This document shows, one piece after another, positions 17,887 to 26,886 of a stretch of 64,000 nucleotides of DNA. Under the pieces are notes generated by a model that had not been told where the DNA came from, ran no database searches, and saw only the letters and a list, made by a program, of their open reading frames with translations. Every line of letters begins with the position of its first letter. Positions within the stretch are counted from its first letter, which is position 1. Made by a program: the position numbers and the translations under genes. The stretch spans positions 22,610-86,609 of the forward strand of contig JAHBVL010000008.1 in assembly GCA_019637585.1 (NCBI GenBank), in the 5' to 3' direction. This DNA is from Thermomicrobiales bacterium. Lineage in GTDB: Bacteria > Chloroflexota > Chloroflexia > Thermomicrobiales > UBA6265.

Positions 17887-18945
17887 CTACCCCGTCGGTC
17901 GCAACTCCTGGCCGCCTGCGAGCGCACGCTCGTACAGATGCAACGCTTCGGCAACCCTGCCGGTTCCTCGGGCAACGCAGGTCAGTGGATCTTCGGCCCG
18001 GTAGACGGGCATTTTCAGCTCGTTCTGCAGGCGCCGGTCGAGCCCATGCAGCAACGCGCCGCCTCCCGCCAGCACGATGCCGTTTTCCATGATGTCGGCC
18101 ACCAGCTCAGGGGGCGTTTCTTCGATTGCCGTCTTCACCAGCTCGACGATCGTGTTGACCGGTTGGGAAATGGCGTCGCGAAGCTCCACCGAGCTGACTT
18201 CGACAGCCTTTGGCAGACCGGTCAACAGATCGCGGCCGCGCAGCATCACCCGGATTTCCTCTTCGAGCGGGTAGGCCGAGCCAGCGGCGATTTTGGCGTT
18301 CTCTGCCGTGCGTTCGCCGATGACCAGATTGTGGTCACGGCGGGCGTACTGAATGATGGCGTCGTCGATTTCGTCGCCGGCCACCCGAATCGAGTGGTTG
18401 ACCACGATACCGCCCAGCGAGATCACGGCGACTTCCGTCGTGCCGCCGCCGATGTCGACGATCATGCTGCCGACCGGTTCGTTGATCGGCAAACCGGCGC
18501 CGATCGCCGCCGCCATCGGCTCTTCGATCGTGTACGCCTCCCGGGCGCCGGCGGAGAGCGCGGCATCCTTCGCCGCTCGTTTCTCGACTTCGGTGACGCC
18601 GCTGGGAATACCGATGACCACCCTCGGGTGAGGCGCCATCATCCGCTGCATATGAACCTTGCGGATGAAATAGTGGAGCATCATCTCAACGGTGTCGAAA
18701 TCGGCGATCACGCCATCCTTGAGTGGCCGAACGGCGATGATGCTCTCAGGCGTTTTGCCGACCATCGCCTTGCCTTCGACCCCCACAGCCAGCGCGCGCT
18801 TCGTTTTCGTGTCGATGGCCACGACCGATGGCTCGGAGATCACGATCCCCTTGCCACGCACATAGACCAGCGTGTTTGCCGTGCCCAGATCGATACCAAG
18901 ATCGCGGCTGAAGAATCCGAACAGAGCCGCAAGCGGACGAATCAC
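17887..18945 (-). CDS. mreB: Rod shape-determining protein MreB
   Basis: A 352-residue bacterial actin. Phosphate-binding loops are clear: GIDLGTANTLVYVRG near the N-terminus, IVDIGGGTTEVAVISLGG in the middle, and ENGIVLAGGGALLHG near the end. It polymerises under the membrane to direct lateral wall synthesis. GTG start with AGAGGA about eight bases upstream. A 145-base gap separates it from mreC, but all downstream genes run in the same direction, so it likely heads the cluster. Confidence 0.95.
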   Translation of the reverse strand: MIRPLAALFGFFSRDLGIDLGTANTLVYVRGKGIVISEPSVVAIDTKTKRALAVGVEGKAMVGKTPESIIAVRPLKDGVIADFDTVEMMLHYFIRKVHMQRMMAPHPRVVIGIPSGVTEVEKRAAKDAALSAGAREAYTIEEPMAAAIGAGLPINEPVGSMIVDIGGGTTEVAVISLGGIVVNHSIRVAGDEIDDAIIQYARRDHNLVIGERTAENAKIAAGSAYPLEEEIRVMLRGRDLLTGLPKAVEVSSVELRDAISQPVNTIVELVKTAIEETPPELVADIMENGIVLAGGGALLHGLDRRLQNELKMPVYRAEDPLTCVARGTGRVAEALHLYERALAGGQELRPTG

Positions 18946-19068
18946 GTCATCGTTCCTCTAGGAGCATTCCGAACCTGCCCGCCGGATGTGTGCGCGGTGA
19001 GCGAATCGCCATTTCCAGAATTGCAGGAGTACAGATCGAATGCGGGTGGGTGTTGAAAAACCCTGCGG

Positions 19069-19077
19069 AGTATAGCA
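19069..19077 (-). promoter_or_regulatory. Extended -10 promoter for mreB
   Basis: On the minus strand this reads TGCTATACT, an extended -10 hexamer (TGn-TATACT), about 125 bases before the mreB start and in the only long gap upstream of it. No good -35 is at the expected distance, which is usual for extended -10 promoters. Confidence 0.45.
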
Positions 19078-19121
19078 TAGCGAGGCGCTTGAATCACAGT
19101 TATGTCAATATCTTTCAGCGG

Positions 19122-20222
19122 TCAATTCAGGCTCTCCTGCCGCACCGACACCGGGCTGGCCTCGGGAGTTCCAGGCGCGCCCGCTGGTGGCTCCACGAGG
19201 ATCTCGCCATCGACATCCGAGAACTCCGTAATCATGTAGTGAGCGCGGGAGATCATCGACTCTCGCTGCACCTGACCAGTCGCCTCATCGATGCACCAGG
19301 CATACCAGGCGATCGCCTGCCGGTCGCTCTCCGGAACGACAAACGTGATGATGCGACACGGACCTGCTGGCGAATCGGCAACCGGGCCAAGCTGGAATCC
19401 GGTTGCCCCCAGGTACTCGCCACCCCACTCGCTGGGCGGGATCATCGCGTTCGTCGTGCGAACCTCCCACACCTCACCCGGATACCGGCTCCAGGCCGTT
19501 GTTCCCAGGACCACCGCCTCCAGCCCACCAGGCGTGAAATAGCGGAAACCGGCCGGAGAACCGTCTGAGCCATCATTGATCTCCCGAAAGGAAATGAGGG
19601 CCAAACCGTCCCCATTGCTCATCTGCTGTTCGTACCTGACTCGTTGCCAGGCAGCGATGTTCGCCGACGCCTGCTGATAGAGCGCCAGCGCATCGGGATC
19701 GTCGCCGAGCACCGGAATTGCGTTATCACCAAACAGGTTCGGGTCGGGAATAAGCAGGAAGAAGGTGGCCAGCACCCCGTCGCTGCTGGAGACCTGCGCT
19801 TCCCATTGGTCGCTGCCAGCCAGATCGACAGTCGCTGATCCCGACTGCCGGTCATCGAGCGCTACCGAGAGAGAAATTTGCTCCCCATCTCCCCGCAAGG
19901 GCAGAAGCCGAATCTGCACGTCCTCGACGGTGGTGAAAACCGAGCCGGCTTCCGGGTCGATGTCGACGCCGATCGTGTTCTTGCCTTCACTGGCCGGATC
20001 GACACTCAGCGTCACCGTTGCCGCCAGCGATTCGCCGTCGGCGATCGCCCACCCGATCCGCAAGGCGGCTGGTTCGGCAGGTTCATCGTCGCGACTGATC
20101 AGGATCAGCGCCGCCGCTCCCGCCAGAAGCGCCGCGGCGATCACCAGCAGCACGATCCAGGCACGCTGCATCGAGCGTGGTGGCGGCTCGTCGACGTCCG
20201 CCTCATTCGTCTGGTCGTTCAT
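19122..20222 (-). CDS. Membrane-anchored extracytoplasmic protein, unknown function
   Basis: A 366-residue protein with one N-terminal transmembrane helix (about residues 19-42, IVLLVIAAALLAGAAALILI) and the rest predicted outside. Residues about 50-160 look like a beta-sandwich domain of the FixH/YtkA kind (a pattern such as VQIRLLPLRGDG... TVDLAGSDQWEAQV). The remainder contains two cysteines (PCRII and AWCIDEA) that may form a disulfide. The end is a Pro/Ala/Ser-rich tail (PGTPEASPVSV). Its ATG overlaps the stop of the DtxR-type regulator by four bases, so the two are co-transcribed; a metal-related role is inference from that link only. Confidence 0.6.
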   Translation of the reverse strand: MNDQTNEADVDEPPPRSMQRAWIVLLVIAAALLAGAAALILISRDDEPAEPAALRIGWAIADGESLAATVTLSVDPASEGKNTIGVDIDPEAGSVFTTVEDVQIRLLPLRGDGEQISLSVALDDRQSGSATVDLAGSDQWEAQVSSSDGVLATFFLLIPDPNLFGDNAIPVLGDDPDALALYQQASANIAAWQRVRYEQQMSNGDGLALISFREINDGSDGSPAGFRYFTPGGLEAVVLGTTAWSRYPGEVWEVRTTNAMIPPSEWGGEYLGATGFQLGPVADSPAGPCRIITFVVPESDRQAIAWYAWCIDEATGQVQRESMISRAHYMITEFSDVDGEILVEPPAGAPGTPEASPVSVRQESLN

Positions 20223-20914
20223 CCAGCACCGGCCGTGGCGTCGACGACAAAGACTGCCTCGGTCAGCTGGCGGCCCACCACATGCTCCGCCTCGCCGATC
20301 CGGATACGGAGCAGATCATCGAACGGCATCCGCTCGGACACCGATACGGCAGCCCCCGGCACCAACTCCATGGCGCCCAGGTAGCGCAGGAGCTCCGCAT
20401 CGCGGTCGGAAACGCGGATAACCTGATAATCGCCGGCCTCAGCAGCATCCCGCAGCGGAATCCCCTGATCGCTGCTCACAGAGCCATCGGCCGCCGGTAT
20501 CGGGTCGCCATGCGGATCGCGGGTGGGAAATCCGAGCGCGGAGTCCATACGGGCTTCGAGGTCGTCGGAAACATGATGTTCGAGCTTTTCCGCTTCGTCA
20601 TGCACCTCATCCCAGCCATACCCGAGCGTTTCCAGGAGATAGAGCTCCAGCAGGCGATGATGCCGAATCACCTCCAGGGCGATCTTCTCCCCCGCCGGTG
20701 TGAGCTCGACACCCTGATATCGCGTATGGGTCAGGAGTCGCATGGCGTGCAGGCGTTTGACCATATTGGTCACCGATGGCCCGGTGATCCCGAGCTCTTC
20801 CGCCAGTGCCTGCGTGGTGGCCGGGATGCCTCGCTCGAGAATCCGGTAGACCGCCTTCAGGTAGTCTTCCATGGCATGGGTGACGATTGGATTGTCTTCA
20901 GATTGCTCACCCAT
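20219..20914 (-). CDS. DtxR/MntR-family metal-dependent transcriptional regulator
   Basis: A 231-residue regulator with an N-terminal winged helix (MEDYLKAVYRILE, ALAEELGITGPSVTNMVKRL), a dimerisation/metal domain with HHRLLELYLLETLG and HDEAEKLEHHVSD, and a C-terminal SH3-like FeoA domain (about residues 160-231). This is the full DtxR/IdeR architecture, sensing Fe(II) or Mn(II). The ATG at 20914 is preferred over a TTG at 20938 because GGGGA precedes it and the family similarity starts after it. It is co-transcribed with the membrane-anchored protein and divergent from the PIG-L gene. Confidence 0.9.
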   Translation of the reverse strand: MGEQSEDNPIVTHAMEDYLKAVYRILERGIPATTQALAEELGITGPSVTNMVKRLHAMRLLTHTRYQGVELTPAGEKIALEVIRHHRLLELYLLETLGYGWDEVHDEAEKLEHHVSDDLEARMDSALGFPTRDPHGDPIPAADGSVSSDQGIPLRDAAEAGDYQVIRVSDRDAELLRYLGAMELVPGAAVSVSERMPFDDLLRIRIGEAEHVVGRQLTEAVFVVDATAGAG

Positions 20915-21084
20915 GGCGTCCCCGAAACCCGGAAACAAATCAGCTGCAGCCTTCGGCTACGTAGACTAATGCTGGTGTGGCGGCTACTGACTGTCAAGCC
21001 ACGAGCCGGACGGTCGCCACTCCTCTGGGCGATACTCTGTCCGATCGAGGAATCCGCGGTCCTGAAGCTTGAAAAGGGAGCATC

Positions 21085-21846
21085 GTGAGCGAAGTCGAAC
21101 ATATCGTCGCCGAACCCGGCGATGTTCCGGGAGATGAGAACCCGGTGTCGAAGCGGGTTCTGGCAATTTTTCCCCACCCTGATGATGCAGAGTTCTCGTG
21201 CGGCGGCACCATGGCCCGCTGGGCCCGGGAAGGCAACGAGGTCACCCTCTGTCTGGTGACGGACGGAGCCAGCGGCAGCGACGATCCGGCCATGACTCCT
21301 GCCTTGCTGGCCGAAACCCGTGAGCGCGAACAGCGCGAAGCCGCCAGAATCCTGGGCATCAGCGACGTGCTCTTTCTCCGCAAACGAGACGGCACGATCG
21401 AGCACACCATGGAGCTCCGCCGCGAGCTGACCCGGGTGATGCGCAGGGTGCGGCCCGATATCCTGATTTGCGGCGACCCGAGCGTCTTCTGGCATGGCAA
21501 CGAGTACATCAATCATCCCGATCATCGCGCCACCGCCGATGCCGTGCTCGCCGCGGCTTTTCCGTCGTCCGGCAATCGCCTCTACTTTCCCGAGCTGCTG
21601 GTCGAGGGTCTCGAACCCTGGAAGATCAAGGACATTTACGTTGCATCGCCCGCCGTGGCCGACACATGGGTCGACATCACCAGCACGATCGGTCTGAAAA
21701 TCGATGCACTGAAAGCGCATGCTTCCCAGATGGGCGATTGGGATCCAACGGAAACCATCCAGGAGTGGGCGCGAGGTGATGGCGAAAAGCACGATCCTCC
21801 CGTCGAATTCGCCGAGGACTTTCGTCACTTCACCACCAGCGGCTGA
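21085..21846 (+). CDS. PIG-L/LmbE-family deacetylase
   Basis: A 253-residue zinc-dependent N-deacetylase. The zinc motif FPHPDDAEFSCGG (PHPDDxE) is near residue 30 and the third ligand region is NHPDHRATADAV. Family members deacetylate N-acetylglucosaminyl groups, including MshB and BshB in low-molecular-weight thiol synthesis and antibiotic pathways. The GTG start has AAAGGGAG upstream. Several DinB-family proteins in this window would fit a thiol-cofactor-using organism, but the actual substrate is not shown. Confidence 0.88.
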   Translation: MSEVEHIVAEPGDVPGDENPVSKRVLAIFPHPDDAEFSCGGTMARWAREGNEVTLCLVTDGASGSDDPAMTPALLAETREREQREAARILGISDVLFLRKRDGTIEHTMELRRELTRVMRRVRPDILICGDPSVFWHGNEYINHPDHRATADAVLAAAFPSSGNRLYFPELLVEGLEPWKIKDIYVASPAVADTWVDITSTIGLKIDALKAHASQMGDWDPTETIQEWARGDGEKHDPPVEFAEDFRHFTTSG

Positions 21847-21891
21847 GCAGGCGATTGCTATACTCGGCGCCAGCATAGGCAAGGATCCCTG

Positions 21892-22410
21892 TTGGAACAG
21901 GCACTACCCCTCTTTCCCGAATCACCCGAAGTCACCCTCTCTCGCTTGCTGAGTGGCGATTCTCGCGTCTCCATCGCAACGGCAGAGTCGTGCACGGGGG
22001 GAAACATCGCCGCCCGCATCACCTCCATCGCCGGCAGCTCCGCCTACTTTCAGGGGGGTGTGGTGGCCTATGACAATCGCGTCAAAACGGCGCTGCTCGG
22101 TGTGCCGGCTGAGATCATCGAACGCTACGGGGCCGTCAGCCAGCAATGCGCCCAGGCGATGGCCGAAGGCGCCCGGACGTTGTTCGACGTCGAGATCGCG
22201 GTGGCCAGCACCGGCATCGCCGGTCCCGGCGGAGGAACCCGGACCAAACCGGTGGGGCTGGTCTACGTCGGCGTGGCGACGGCCAGCGCAACGAACATTC
22301 AGCAGTTCACATTTACCGGTGACCGCCGTGCGGTGGTCGACCAGGCGACCGATGCCGCGCTGAGCGCGCTGGTGGCCGAATTGTCATCGCCTCGATCGCA
22401 GGCGAAGTGA
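21892..22410 (+). CDS. pncC: Nicotinamide-nucleotide amidase (CinA C-terminal domain protein)
   Basis: A 172-residue stand-alone CinA C-terminal domain, which deamidates NMN to nicotinate mononucleotide in NAD recycling. Key blocks are ATAESCTGGNIAARIT, the catalytic Ser region GSSAYFQGGVVAYDN, VKTALLGVP, and STGIAGPGGGT. The N-terminal MoaB-like domain of full CinA is absent, as in E. coli PncC. TTG start with AAGGA six bases upstream. NadC, another NAD enzyme, lies 1.3 kb downstream on the same strand. Confidence 0.9.
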   Translation: MEQALPLFPESPEVTLSRLLSGDSRVSIATAESCTGGNIAARITSIAGSSAYFQGGVVAYDNRVKTALLGVPAEIIERYGAVSQQCAQAMAEGARTLFDVEIAVASTGIAGPGGGTRTKPVGLVYVGVATASATNIQQFTFTGDRRAVVDQATDAALSALVAELSSPRSQAK

Positions 22411-22420
22411 GGAGCGTTTC

Positions 22421-23698
22421 TTGACTTCTCCCTATCAGAAAACCGTTCTGGAAAATGGAATCCGCGTCGTCACCGGACCGATGTCCGGGGTGCGATCGGC
22501 CAGTCTGATTTTCTACTTCGACATCGGATCCCGCTACGAGAAACCGGAAGTAGCCGGCGTTTCTCACTACCTCGAGCACATGCTCTTCAAAGGAACTGAG
22601 CAACGCCCTGATGCCTGGATGATCTCGGAGGAGATCGAAGGCGTCGGCGGCATGCTCAACGCCTCCACGAGCAAGGAAGCCACGAACTACTGGTGTAAGT
22701 GCCCGAGCACCCACTACGACCTGGCGTTCGATGTTCTGGCTGACATGGTGCGCAACTCGGTCATCGACAAAACGGAGCTGGACAAAGAGCGTTCGGTGAT
22801 CATCGAAGAGATCCGCGGCTCGGAAGACTCGCCAGAGGATTACGTCCACGACATCATCGACGAGGTCATCTGGGGCACCCACAGCGTAGGACGCTCCATC
22901 GCCGGCAGCGAGGAAACCGTCGGCGCGATCTCCCGCGACCAGATGGTCTCGTTCTGGAAACGGAACTATCGCCCGGAGCGACTCGTGATCGCCTCCGGCG
23001 GCGACGTTCAGCACGACCATGTCGTCGAGCTGGCAACGAACTACTTCGGCGCCATGGCGCCGGACGACAACGCCGATCGGTACGATGTCGCCGCAGTGAC
23101 CCAGGAGGGAGCCCGGTCGCGCATCCACACCAAGGAAACCGAACAGGCCCACCTGTGTGTCGGCTTCCCCGCGCTTCCCTATACGAGCGACCGTCGCTAC
23201 GTCCAGGGCACGATCGAAGCGATTCTCTCCTCAGGGATGAGTTCGCGCCTTTTCCAGGAAATCCGGGAAAAGCGAGGACTGGTCTACTCCGTCTACGGGT
23301 ATTTCCGGCCCTACGAGGATGTCGGGCAGGCGGTGATCTATGCCGGAACCGACGTTGCCCGCGTCGACGAAACGGTGACCGCCATCGTCGATGAGCTTCG
23401 CAAACTGCGCGACATCCAGGTTCCGGAGGATGAGCTCCGCCGGACCAAGGAGCTACGCAAGGGCCGCCTGCTGATGGGGCTGGAAGACAGCCGCAGCGTC
23501 GCCTCGTGGGTCGGCAGCCAGGAACTCGTCTATGGAGAGATCAAGACCCCTGAAGAGGTCATGGAAGAGATCGAAGCCGTTACGGCGGAGCAGGTCCACG
23601 AGCTTTCGCAGGAGCTGTTCACACAGGACAAGCTGAACCTGGCGCTGATCGGGCCATACGACGACGAAGCGCACTTCACCGAGCTTCTGGCTCTGTAG
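22421..23698 (+). CDS. M16-family zinc peptidase (processing-peptidase-like)
   Basis: A 425-residue insulinase-family protease. The inverted zinc motif HYLEHMLFKG (HxxEH) is at about residue 48-57 with the distal glutamate in the downstream helix (NSVIDKTELDKERSVIIEEI), followed by the C-terminal non-catalytic half with GLVYSVYGYF. This is the PqqL/mitochondrial processing peptidase-like single-chain type. TTG start with GAGGAG seven bases upstream, ten bases after the pncC stop. The substrate is unknown; no polynucleotide phosphorylase or other usual partner gene is beside it. Confidence 0.9.
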   Translation: MTSPYQKTVLENGIRVVTGPMSGVRSASLIFYFDIGSRYEKPEVAGVSHYLEHMLFKGTEQRPDAWMISEEIEGVGGMLNASTSKEATNYWCKCPSTHYDLAFDVLADMVRNSVIDKTELDKERSVIIEEIRGSEDSPEDYVHDIIDEVIWGTHSVGRSIAGSEETVGAISRDQMVSFWKRNYRPERLVIASGGDVQHDHVVELATNYFGAMAPDDNADRYDVAAVTQEGARSRIHTKETEQAHLCVGFPALPYTSDRRYVQGTIEAILSSGMSSRLFQEIREKRGLVYSVYGYFRPYEDVGQAVIYAGTDVARVDETVTAIVDELRKLRDIQVPEDELRRTKELRKGRLLMGLEDSRSVASWVGSQELVYGEIKTPEEVMEEIEAVTAEQVHELSQELFTQDKLNLALIGPYDDEAHFTELLAL

Positions 23699-23708
23699 CC
23701 CGACCGCC

Positions 23709-24563
23709 ATGAACGACGCTCGCAGCTATGCGCTGACCGCCATCATCGATCTCGCGCTGTCGGAAGACATCGGATCGGGAGATGTCACCTCCAACAGCAC
23801 GATTTCCCCCAGCCGTGAGGCCACCGCCACCATGCTGGTCAAAGCGGACGGCGTGGTCTTCGGTCTCGACGTGGCGAGAGCAGTGTTCGAGCGGGTCGAC
23901 AGCTCCCTCGAATTCGTCGCGCTGGTCGAGGATGGAAGCCGCGTGTCGTTCAGAACCGATATCGCCCGTGTACGAGGCAACGCCCGCTCGATTCTGCTCG
24001 GCGAACGAGTCGCCCTCAACTTCATCCAGCGACTGAGTGGCGTCGCCACGGTGACCGCTGTCTACGTCGCGGCCGTCGAGGGCACGAACGCCCAGATCGT
24101 CGATACCCGAAAGACGACACCCGGTATGCGAACGCTGGAGAAAGCCGCGGTGCGGGCCGGCGGGGCCCGGAACCACCGGTTCGGGCTTTCCGATGGTGTA
24201 CTGATCAAGGACAACCATCTGGCCGGCGTCGGAGGACCTGACCGGGTCAGCCGGGCAGTGAGGCTGGCGCGGTCGGCCGCCCCTCACACCCTGGCCATCG
24301 AGGTGGAGGTCACGACATTGGACGAAGTTGCCGAGGCGCTGGCCGCGGAAGCGGACATCATCATGCTGGACAACATGTCCATCGAGGATATGAGCCAGGC
24401 TGTTGCGCTGGTCGCTGGCCGGGCGCTGCTCGAAGCCTCGGGGGGAATTACACTGAGCAATGTCAGCGACGTCGTCCGCACCGGCGTCGATCTGATCTCG
24501 ATTGGCGCGCTGACCCACTCCGCGCCATCGCTGGACATCAGTCTCGATTTCGAGCTGGTGTGA
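23709..24563 (+). CDS. nadC: Nicotinate-nucleotide pyrophosphorylase (quinolinate phosphoribosyltransferase)
   Basis: A 284-residue enzyme converting quinolinate and PRPP to nicotinate mononucleotide. Conserved segments: ALSEDIGSGDVTS at the N-terminus, LNFIQRLSGVAT, DTRKTTPGMR, HRFGLSDGVLIKDNH, EVEVTTLDE and ISIGALTHSAPSLDISLDF at the end. Full length. It follows the M16 peptidase by ten bases. The other de novo genes nadA and nadB are not in the window. Confidence 0.95.
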   Translation: MNDARSYALTAIIDLALSEDIGSGDVTSNSTISPSREATATMLVKADGVVFGLDVARAVFERVDSSLEFVALVEDGSRVSFRTDIARVRGNARSILLGERVALNFIQRLSGVATVTAVYVAAVEGTNAQIVDTRKTTPGMRTLEKAAVRAGGARNHRFGLSDGVLIKDNHLAGVGGPDRVSRAVRLARSAAPHTLAIEVEVTTLDEVAEALAAEADIIMLDNMSIEDMSQAVALVAGRALLEASGGITLSNVSDVVRTGVDLISIGALTHSAPSLDISLDFELV

Positions 24564-24855
24564 CAGAGAACGCATTGTATTGACTTGAAGACACGTATCT
24601 GTACACCATGCGAAGAGGTGTACGGACATGCTAGAATTCGCACTCAAAGCTTATGTTCGGCGCCCCGCACCACACGCCCGGGAATTCGCTATACCCGGAT
24701 CACCTGTGACTCACGCCGACTTTCCAGACGCGCGTTACCAAATCCCGCTTTCGCGCGTCATATTCAGTAGGGCCGGTCGTTTCCGGTAGATGTTTGGGAT
24801 TCAGGCAGCCGGCAAGGGCGCCAGCTGCTCAGGGAATAAAAGGGGAGATCACAAA

Positions 24856-26049
24856 ATGAAACGCACCGGGCTGAGCCGCAACGACTCTCCCGCAATTCGT
24901 GCGCGAAGAGGCAGCCGAAAAACGCCACGACTGATGGCGCTCGTCGCTGTTCTTCTCGCCCTGATCGCGCCGGCCATTCTCATGCCGGAGTCCGCATCAG
25001 CTCAGTGGTCTCCACCACGCACCGTCTACATTCCCGAAGCCGGCCAAAGCATCGATGGCTATTTCCTCGACACCTGGCGAAGCTGGGGTGTCGCCAATCT
25101 CGGCTATCCGGTCACCCCGGAATTCGAGGAAAACGGGCGGATCGTTCAGTACTTCGAATATGTGCGCATGGAGTACTGGCCCGAAGATCCCAACGGCGAA
25201 TACGTCCACTTCGGCGCGATCGGACGCGAGCTCAAACCGGTCACGATCTTCCGCTCCGCCGTTCCCTCCGGGATCGTCAAATCGGACAACCCGCTGACCC
25301 CAACCAAGGATCTGGCGTTGGAGATTCGGGCCTGGGTGCCGCTCTCGGAAAAGGACGCCCAGCGGGAGAACACGGCCAACTGGCGCTACGTTCCGGAAAC
25401 ACAGCACGCGGTCCAGTTCGCCTTCAAGGACTTCTGGGAAGCAACCGGCGAAGCGACCTATCTCGGCAACCCCATCACCCAGGAGTACATCAAGAACGGC
25501 GTCACCTATCAGGTTTTCGAACGCGGTCAGCTGGCCTGGACATCGGCGAAGGGTGTCTGGATGATTCCGGTCGGCGAGGTGCTGGCGCAGCGCTACGGGG
25601 CCGTCATGGAATCGCAGCCGCAGGGTGACCTGCCGACCTACAGCGAAGACCTGTTCATTCCGCCAGGACCGCCCGCAAACGGCGAGCGCGTGATCGATAT
25701 CAACCTTTCGTCGCAGTACATGATCGCCTACCAGGGTGGCTGGGTCGTCATGGAGTCGTATGTGAGCACCGGCCGGCCAGGTTTCGACACCCCGCCGGGC
25801 ACCTACTACATCAACACCAAACTCCCCTCGCAGACGATGTCGGGTGTGCTGGGCGGTGAGTACTACAACGTGCCCGATGTCCCCTGGGTGATGTATTTCA
25901 CCGATGTGGGACATGCCATCCACGGCACCTACTGGCACAACAACTTTGGCGCCGTGATGAGCCATGGCTGCGTCAACCTGCCACTCGATGTGGCGGCCTG
26001 GATGTACGACTGGGCGCCAATCGGCACCAAGGTCGTCATTCACTGGTAG
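24856..26049 (+). CDS. Secreted L,D-transpeptidase (YkuD domain)
   Basis: A 397-residue exported protein. After a basic N-terminus comes a hydrophobic signal segment (about residues 27-50, LMALVAVLLALIAPAIL) with an ASA site. Two similar modules follow (about residues 65-110 and 190-240), each ending in an LGYPVTPEF or LGNPITQEY phrase. The C-terminal YkuD domain has HGTYWHNNFG and SHGCVNLP, giving the catalytic His and Cys. Such enzymes make 3-3 peptidoglycan cross-links or attach proteins to the wall. ATG chosen because of the AAAAGGGGAG ribosome-binding site; an upstream ATG at 24790 lacks one. Confidence 0.92.
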   Translation: MKRTGLSRNDSPAIRARRGSRKTPRLMALVAVLLALIAPAILMPESASAQWSPPRTVYIPEAGQSIDGYFLDTWRSWGVANLGYPVTPEFEENGRIVQYFEYVRMEYWPEDPNGEYVHFGAIGRELKPVTIFRSAVPSGIVKSDNPLTPTKDLALEIRAWVPLSEKDAQRENTANWRYVPETQHAVQFAFKDFWEATGEATYLGNPITQEYIKNGVTYQVFERGQLAWTSAKGVWMIPVGEVLAQRYGAVMESQPQGDLPTYSEDLFIPPGPPANGERVIDINLSSQYMIAYQGGWVVMESYVSTGRPGFDTPPGTYYINTKLPSQTMSGVLGGEYYNVPDVPWVMYFTDVGHAIHGTYWHNNFGAVMSHGCVNLPLDVAAWMYDWAPIGTKVVIHW

Positions 26050-26074
26050 AACGCCAGCGAACTCACGATTGCAG

Positions 26075-26104
26075 AAAATGCAGCCGGGAAGCCGGCTGCA
26101 TTTT
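26075..26104 (+). terminator. Intrinsic terminator after the L,D-transpeptidase
   Basis: A perfect 13-base inverted repeat (AAAATGCAGCCGG, loop GAAG, CCGGCTGCATTTT) followed by CATTTTC, 25 bases after the stop codon. Confidence 0.8.
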
Positions 26105-26204
26105 CATTTTCTTTCCCGGGATGGGTGGCAGACATCCTGACTTCAGGGGATCATTGACCCAGTCAGATGCGGCGACGCGCGCCGCACCTCAAGGAGCGCT
26201 CCTC

Positions 26205-26813
26205 ATGGTTTTCCACTCTCTCAGAATCCTCGTCATCACCCTTCTCTGTCTTGGCCTCGCCGTCATCGGCGCATCCGCTCACGCCGATCTCGATCGATCG
26301 GATCCGGAAGCCGGATCGTCCGTCGAACAGGCTCCGGCCCAGATCGAGATGTGGTTCTCGGAAGAACTGGCCGACGGATCGACGGCTCAGGTTCTTGGCC
26401 CGGACGGTTCCCGCGTCGACAATGACGACGCCGCCATCGATCTTTTCGATCCCGACCGAAAGCATCTTGTCGTCACACTCGAAACGGGGCTCCCTGCCGG
26501 CGAATACACCGTCGAGTGGACGACCGTGTCAGGGGAGGATGACGACACCCACACCGGGTCGTTCTCCTTCACCGTCACGGTGGGAGCCACACCCGTAGCA
26601 TCTCCAGTCGCGTCACCGCAGGCATCGCCAGTCGCGTCTCCGGAGGCGTCTCCCGACGCTGATTCAGCGTCGAGTCACACGTTGGGTCAGGTCCAACTGT
26701 CGGAAGACCCAGCCGGACCCGACCTGACCGCACTGGGCATCGCGCTCGGCGTCGGTCTGCTGGCGACCGTTGGCATCTACCTCTTCTGGTTGCTGGTCAA
26801 ACCACGCAAGTAG
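26205..26813 (+). CDS. copC: CopC-domain copper resistance protein, membrane anchored
   Basis: A 202-residue exported protein. The signal peptide (about residues 1-22) would be cleaved at ASA-H, leaving the mature N-terminal His that CopC proteins use as a copper ligand (HADLDRSDPEAGSSVE). The CopC beta barrel ends with DDDTHTGSFSFTV, whose Asp and His complete the usual Cu(II) site. A repetitive Ala-Ser-Pro linker (about residues 130-155) and a C-terminal helix (LTALGIALGVGLLATVGIYLFW) place the domain on the outer face of the membrane. AAGGAG lies ten bases before the ATG. It is followed by purD with no obvious link. Confidence 0.88.
   Translation: MVFHSLRILVITLLCLGLAVIGASAHADLDRSDPEAGSSVEQAPAQIEMWFSEELADGSTAQVLGPDGSRVDNDDAAIDLFDPDRKHLVVTLETGLPAGEYTVEWTTVSGEDDDTHTGSFSFTVTVGATPVASPVASPQASPVASPEASPDADSASSHTLGQVQLSEDPAGPDLTALGIALGVGLLATVGIYLFWLLVKPRK
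26598..26657 (+). repeat. 12-base tandem repeat coding the CopC linker
   Basis: Five in-frame 12-base units of the form GCn-TCn-CCn-GTC/CAG/GAG encode an Ala-Ser-Pro-x repeat between the CopC domain and the membrane helix. Third positions vary between units, so the amino-acid pattern is better kept than the DNA. Confidence 0.8.
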
Positions 26814-26886
26814 CAACGCCGGTGGCCATGATGTCTCCGGAGACTCCAGGCACGCCCTGAGCGGCATCGAAAGGACGTTGGACGGC

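Noticed and set aside
24564-24855. TTGACT-type promoter or riboswitch upstream of the L,D-transpeptidase
   Set aside because: TTGACT near 24583 has no -10 hexamer at 16-18 bases, and I could not fold a known riboswitch class there.
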